A stretch of 64,000 nt of DNA from assembly GCA_017543285.1 (NCBI GenBank), contig JAFYGK010000032.1:124001-188000 (forward strand). Reading direction: 5' to 3'. Both the position numbers and the translations under genes were made by a program. This stretch comes from Clostridia bacterium (GTDB lineage Bacteria; Bacillota; Clostridia; Oscillospirales; Acutalibacteraceae). This document shows positions 60,769 through 64,000 of the stretch, piece by piece. The notes beneath the pieces are model-generated. The model was not told the origin of the DNA, did not search any database, and saw only the letters and a list, made by a program, of their open reading frames with translations. Position 1 is the stretch's first letter. Each line of letters opens with the position of its first letter.

Positions 60769-60788
60769 GCTATATAACGTAATATAAT
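60760..60788 (+). promoter_or_regulatory. Promoter of the aquaporin gene, overlapping the terminator
   Basis: TTGATT (60760-60765), a 17-nt spacer and perfect TATAAT (60783-60788). Confidence 0.65.
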
Positions 60789-60842
60789 TATGATGTAGCA
60801 GGGAAATCCAGCTTCAATAATACAGAATAAGGAGAAAATATC

Positions 60843-61553
60843 ATGAGCTCATTCAAAAAATTTATAGCAGAGTTTATCGGTACCGCAGTGCTCGTTATTC
60901 TCGGCTGCGGAACAGCAATGCTTGTGGGATGCGACGCTGCTCAGGGCGGCGGATATATCCTCACGGCTCTTGCCTTCGGTCTTGTCATCGTTGCTATGGC
61001 CTACAGCATAGGAAACATTTCCGGATGTCATATCAATCCTGCGGTCTCCTTCGGAGTTCTCTGCAGCGGCGGAATGGGCTTCGGCCAGTTCCTCAGCTAC
61101 ATCATCGCGCAGTGTCTCGGCGCCCTTGCCGGTGCAGGCGTTCTTGCCGCCATCTTTAATCTTGGCGGCGTTGAGGACAAAACAGGCGGATTCGGTTCCA
61201 ACGGTCTTGCCGGAGTAAACGGCAGCATCTGGGCGGGTCTTCTTGTTGAGGCTGTCCTTACCTGCGTCTTTGTCCTTGCCATTCTCGGCGTAACATCCAA
61301 GAAGGCCGGTCACGGATCCTTCGGCGGTCTTGTAATCGGTCTGACCCTGACTCTGGTACACATTCTCGGCATCGGCCTGACGGGAACCTCCGTAAACCCC
61401 GCCAGAAGCATCGGTCCGGCTCTCGTGGCAATGTTCAACGGAAATTCCGGGCCCATCTCCATCGTATGGGTCTTCATAGCAGGTCCGCTCGTCGGCGCAC
61501 TTGTTGCCGCTGTCATTTATAAGTTCCTTGAGAGCGGAAAAAAGGAAGCATAA
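60843..61553 (+). CDS. Aquaporin (MIP family), AqpZ-like
   Basis: This 236-residue channel has six membrane helices and two NPA boxes, GCHINPAVSFG and TSVNPARSIGPAL. The arginine after the second NPA and the short loop C are those of water-selective AqpZ rather than the glycerol facilitator GlpF. It conducts water across the cell membrane. It has its own promoter and a strong terminator and no glycerol genes nearby. Confidence 0.92.
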   Translation: MSSFKKFIAEFIGTAVLVILGCGTAMLVGCDAAQGGGYILTALAFGLVIVAMAYSIGNISGCHINPAVSFGVLCSGGMGFGQFLSYIIAQCLGALAGAGVLAAIFNLGGVEDKTGGFGSNGLAGVNGSIWAGLLVEAVLTCVFVLAILGVTSKKAGHGSFGGLVIGLTLTLVHILGIGLTGTSVNPARSIGPALVAMFNGNSGPISIVWVFIAGPLVGALVAAVIYKFLESGKKEA

Positions 61554-61571
61554 GTTTTATCTAACGCTTTT

Positions 61572-61605
61572 GCAGACGTCCTCATCTGAGGGCGTCTGTT
61601 TTTTT
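61572..61605 (+). terminator. Terminator of the aquaporin gene
   Basis: CAGACGTCCTC/GAGGGCGTCTG 11-bp stem (one G-U) with a 4-nt loop followed by seven T. Confidence 0.92.
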
Positions 61606-61700
61606 GAGAGCCGACGATGTTTTCCGCGCCGGAAAAATCGCTTAAGGTTTTATGCGGACATAAAAGGGAGAAAAAGCGAGCGGTTTTCCGGTAAAATAAC

Positions 61701-61729
61701 TTTACATAAACGGTCTTATTGCTTATAAT
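61701..61729 (+). promoter_or_regulatory. Promoter of metY
   Basis: TTTACA (61701-61706), a 17-nt spacer and perfect TATAAT (61724-61729). The leader is about 50 nt, too short for a SAM riboswitch. Confidence 0.75.
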
Positions 61730-61786
61730 ATACTCATATACCAAAAATCAGCCGCATTAGAACGGTCTTGAAAGGTGGAATTATAA

Positions 61787-63067
61787 ATGGATTTCGGTAA
61801 CGGCACAAAATGCGTTCAGGCGGGTTACACCCCGAAATCGGGAGAGCCGCGCATATTGCCTATAATTCAGAGCACAACATTCAAATACGAGTCAAGCGAG
61901 GCCATGGGCAGGCTGTTTGATCTGGAGGACAGCGGATATTTTTACACAAGACTTGCAAATCCCACAAATGATTTTGTGGCAAAAAAGCTGTGCGAGCTCG
62001 AAGGCGGCTCCGCGGCAATGCTTCTTTCTTCCGGACAGGCGGCGAGCTTTTTCTCGGTATTCAATATCGCTTCGGCAGGGGATCACATTGTTTCCAGCGC
62101 GGCGATTTACGGCGGAACTTATAACCTGTTTGCCGTGACCATGAAGCGCATGGGCATAGATTTTACCTTTATCAGCCCCGACTGCACAGAGGAGGAGCTT
62201 AACGCCGCGTTTCGTCCCAATACAAAGGCGGTCTTCGGCGAGACGATAGCAAATCCGGCTCTTGCCGTTCTCGACATCGAGATGTTTGCCAAGGCGGCGC
62301 ATGCGCACGGTGTGCCTCTCATTATAGACAACACCTTTGCGACGCCCATAAACTGCCGTCCCATCGAATGGGGCGCGGACATCGTCACACATTCCACCAC
62401 CAAATACCTCGACGGGCACGCTTCTTCCGTTGGAGGAGCTATAGTCGATTCGGGCAAATTCGACTGGATGGCCCACAAGGACAAATTTCCCGGATTGACC
62501 ACTCCTGACGAAAGCTATCACGGTACTGTTTACGCGGAAAAATTCGGCCTCGAGGGAGCCTTTATCACAAAATGTGTGGCTCAGCTCATGCGTGATTTCG
62601 GCTCGATCCAGTCGCCCTTCAATTCCTTCCTGCTCAACATGGGAATGGAGACCCTGCACGTCAGAATGCCCAAACACTGTGCCAATGCTCAGGCGGTCGC
62701 GGAGCATCTGAGCGCTCATGAGAAGGTTGCATGGGTGCGCTATTGCGGACTGCCGGGAGACAAGTATTATGAGCTGGGAAAAAAGTATCTGCCTAACGGT
62801 TCGTGCGGCGTTATGTCCTTCGGTGTTGTCGGCGGCCGCGCTGCCGCTGAAAAATTCATGAAGAATCTGAAGCTCGCAGCGATCGTGACCCATGTCGCCG
62901 ACGCGCGCACATGCATCCTTCATCCAGCAAATTCCACCCACAGGCAGATGTCGGACGAGGAGCTCAACGCATGCGGCGTTGCGCCCGATCTGATGAGACT
63001 CAGCGTCGGCATTGAGGATGTCAAAGACATCATCGCCGATATCGACAACGCACTCGAATGTATATAA
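61787..63067 (+). CDS. metY: O-acetylhomoserine sulfhydrylase
   Basis: This 426-residue PLP enzyme of the Cys/Met metabolism family has TRLANPTNDFVAKKLCELEGG near the start. SSGQAASFFSVF follows, then DNTFATP, the PLP lysine in HSTTKYLDGH and late HPANSTHRQ. It makes homocysteine from O-acetylhomoserine and sulfide. The length and the inserted middle segment fit MetY rather than MetB/MetC. It is monocistronic between a consensus-like promoter and a strong terminator. Confidence 0.92.
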   Translation: MDFGNGTKCVQAGYTPKSGEPRILPIIQSTTFKYESSEAMGRLFDLEDSGYFYTRLANPTNDFVAKKLCELEGGSAAMLLSSGQAASFFSVFNIASAGDHIVSSAAIYGGTYNLFAVTMKRMGIDFTFISPDCTEEELNAAFRPNTKAVFGETIANPALAVLDIEMFAKAAHAHGVPLIIDNTFATPINCRPIEWGADIVTHSTTKYLDGHASSVGGAIVDSGKFDWMAHKDKFPGLTTPDESYHGTVYAEKFGLEGAFITKCVAQLMRDFGSIQSPFNSFLLNMGMETLHVRMPKHCANAQAVAEHLSAHEKVAWVRYCGLPGDKYYELGKKYLPNGSCGVMSFGVVGGRAAAEKFMKNLKLAAIVTHVADARTCILHPANSTHRQMSDEELNACGVAPDLMRLSVGIEDVKDIIADIDNALECI

Positions 63068-63072
63068 GAATG

Positions 63073-63105
63073 AAAAATCCTCCCGATAATCCGGGAGGAT
63101 TTTTA
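63073..63105 (+). terminator. Terminator of metY
   Basis: AAAATCCTCCCG/CGGGAGGATTTT 12-bp stem with a 6-nt loop followed by a T run. Confidence 0.93.
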
Positions 63106-63217
63106 TTTTTTGACCCGGACGCCCGATTTTCCGCGGTAAATGCATGGTTTTGTCACGGTTTCGGCTGCCGCTGCGTATTTTCGGCCGGGAAAACAGCTTT
63201 GAATACAGATTGCCCTA

Positions 63218-63246
63218 TTGTTTTTTGGCACAATTCATGGTAAAAT
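63218..63246 (+). promoter_or_regulatory. Promoter of the terminal secreted-protein gene
   Basis: TTGTTT (63218-63223), a 17-nt spacer and TAAAAT (63241-63246) preceded by TGG. The leader is about 110 nt. Confidence 0.55.
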
Positions 63247-63360
63247 CTATTCAGATAAAAATTTTTTATTCGTTACAGACAAAAAATAATCAGACGCAGT
63301 TTACCCCGGAGGATTACAGGAGCATTTTTCTCCGGCGAGGCGGATCAAGGAGGTTTTTAT

Positions 63361-64000
63361 ATGAAGCTGAAAAGAATATTGTGCGTTTTGCTGGCGGCGG
63401 TTATGCTGATTTGCCTGATGCCGTTGCAGCAGGTGGCTGCGGCAGGGGAAATATCAGTAAATGTGACATACAATTCCTCCACTTGTACTGCCGCTGTATC
63501 GTGGAACAAGATGTCGGGAGCAGTCAGATATTTAGTTTCCCTGGAAAACGATAATAAAAGCGGGACCGGCTGGACGCAAGCGGTAAGGACACAGTCTTTG
63601 TCAGTTACAACCAATTCATGCACATTCAATAAAAATGATTACTTTATGAAGTATGGTAATGGCGGGGATAATTACAAGGTATCAGTTATTGCGTACGATG
63701 CTTCTAATAATAAACTGGCGAGTGGCAAATCTGCCGTTTTTAAAACAGGGTTATCTACATTGAGCGCACCAACACTTACTTTCAATTCGGCCGGTGTTGC
63801 AACATGGACTGCTGTCAGCGGTGCAGCCGGGTATCATTATGCCTGTTATCAGGGTTCTGTTCCCGTAGAAACGGGAAGACAGAACGAATTAACCATGAAT
63901 TTTTCCCATGTCTTTGTTTCCGAAGAACAATATTATGTTGAAGTATATGCCATCGGAAACGGCAGTACTACCAGAAACAGCAAAGAAATCAAAAGCAATA
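63361..64000 (+). CDS. Secreted protein with repeated FN3-like domains, 3' end outside window
   Basis: An ORF of at least 213 codons starts at the ATG at 63361 behind AAGGAGG (7 nt) and is still open at the window end. The first 28 or so residues are a signal peptide (MKLKRILCVLLAAVMLICL, then small residues to AAA). The rest reads as at least two fibronectin-III-like modules. Each has a VSWNKMSGAVRYLVSL or ATWTAVSGAAGYHYAC type strand pair, typical of Clostridia surface proteins. Codon usage is more AT-rich than its neighbours. Whether it ends in a dockerin, a sorting signal or a catalytic domain cannot be seen. Confidence 0.82.
   Translation, partial: MKLKRILCVLLAAVMLICLMPLQQVAAAGEISVNVTYNSSTCTAAVSWNKMSGAVRYLVSLENDNKSGTGWTQAVRTQSLSVTTNSCTFNKNDYFMKYGNGGDNYKVSVIAYDASNNKLASGKSAVFKTGLSTLSAPTLTFNSAGVATWTAVSGAAGYHYACYQGSVPVETGRQNELTMNFSHVFVSEEQYYVEVYAIGNGSTTRNSKEIKSN

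Noticed and set aside
61606..61786. SAM (S-box) riboswitch upstream of metY
   Set aside because: A promoter lies only about 60 nt before the ATG and no S-box core or terminator is present.
61892..63145. A 417-codon minus-strand frame opposite metY
   Set aside because: It is entirely opposite a well-supported gene and runs into its terminator; no recognisable domain.

Overview
The window reads as chromosomal DNA of a spore-lineage, strictly anaerobic Bacillota (class Clostridia, probably Oscillospiraceae/Ruminococcaceae-like). The evidence is a spoVAE gene, a T-box leader, two class B sortases, a dockerin-bearing surface protein, an NADH-linked trimeric [FeFe]-hydrogenase with a sensory hydrogenase-like partner, ThyX, HemW, MltG and Mini-RNase III. 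Base composition looks even and I see no phage, transposon, CRISPR, rRNA or tRNA signature. It is mostly core metabolism, with a few accessory islands.

Layout. 1-3.3 kb (minus): an ilvB...ilvN unit in which a CpsB-type PHP phosphatase and a DUF2752 membrane protein sit between the two acetolactate synthase subunits; then an isolated spoVAE. 3.8-7.4 kb (plus): a BlaI repressor, a BlaR1-like M56 peptidase with an unrelated sensor domain, and a lipoprotein, behind a promoter with two dyad operators. 7.4-11.7 kb (minus): a zinc-ribbon membrane protein with a 42-bp tandem repeat, then a TIM-barrel/acyl-CoA-ligase fusion controlled by a T-box leader. 11.8-20.8 kb (minus): an eight-gene shikimate/Phe/Tyr operon, aroF-tyrA-aroB-aroA-aroC-pheA-aroEK(fused)-aroQ. 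It is preceded by a 35-residue Phe/Tyr-rich leader peptide and an intrinsic terminator, which together form a classical attenuator. 20.9-21.4 kb: ppa.

21.7-30.5 kb (plus): the hydrogenase operon. hydC is followed by a signalling block (two DRTGG proteins, two HATPase proteins, a HydS-like hydrogenase, a PHP protein and a [2Fe-2S] protein) and then hydB and hydA. A Rex-like palindrome overlaps the extended -10 element. 30.7-33.6 kb: a Gfo/Idh/MocA oxidoreductase and a sodium:solute symporter. 34.1-36.5 kb: a 70-residue secreted peptide ending in an SPPTG sorting signal, a terminator, a class B sortase and an LCP ligase. 36.6-39.6 kb: hemW and an LRR-FN3-dockerin protein. 39.8-50.3 kb: thyX, two acyltransferase-type genes, a DJ-1 protein, 5-formyl-THF cyclo-ligase, mltG, a U32 protein, obg, mrnC and a class I aminotransferase. 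50.3-55.6 kb: birA, an orphan AraC-type response regulator divergent from an acyl-ACP thioesterase, an E2-like acyltransferase with an altered active site, and an XRE regulator. 55.9-64 kb: a FakA-like kinase, recG, a second class B sortase, an aquaporin, metY and a secreted protein cut by the window end.

The strongest candidates for something not yet described are the aromatic operon attenuator, the 18-residue putative sortase-displayed peptide next to its sortase, and the T-box in front of the TIM-barrel/AMP-ligase fusion. The hydrogenase-embedded signalling block is also of interest. All assignments come from reading the sequence; no database search was run.
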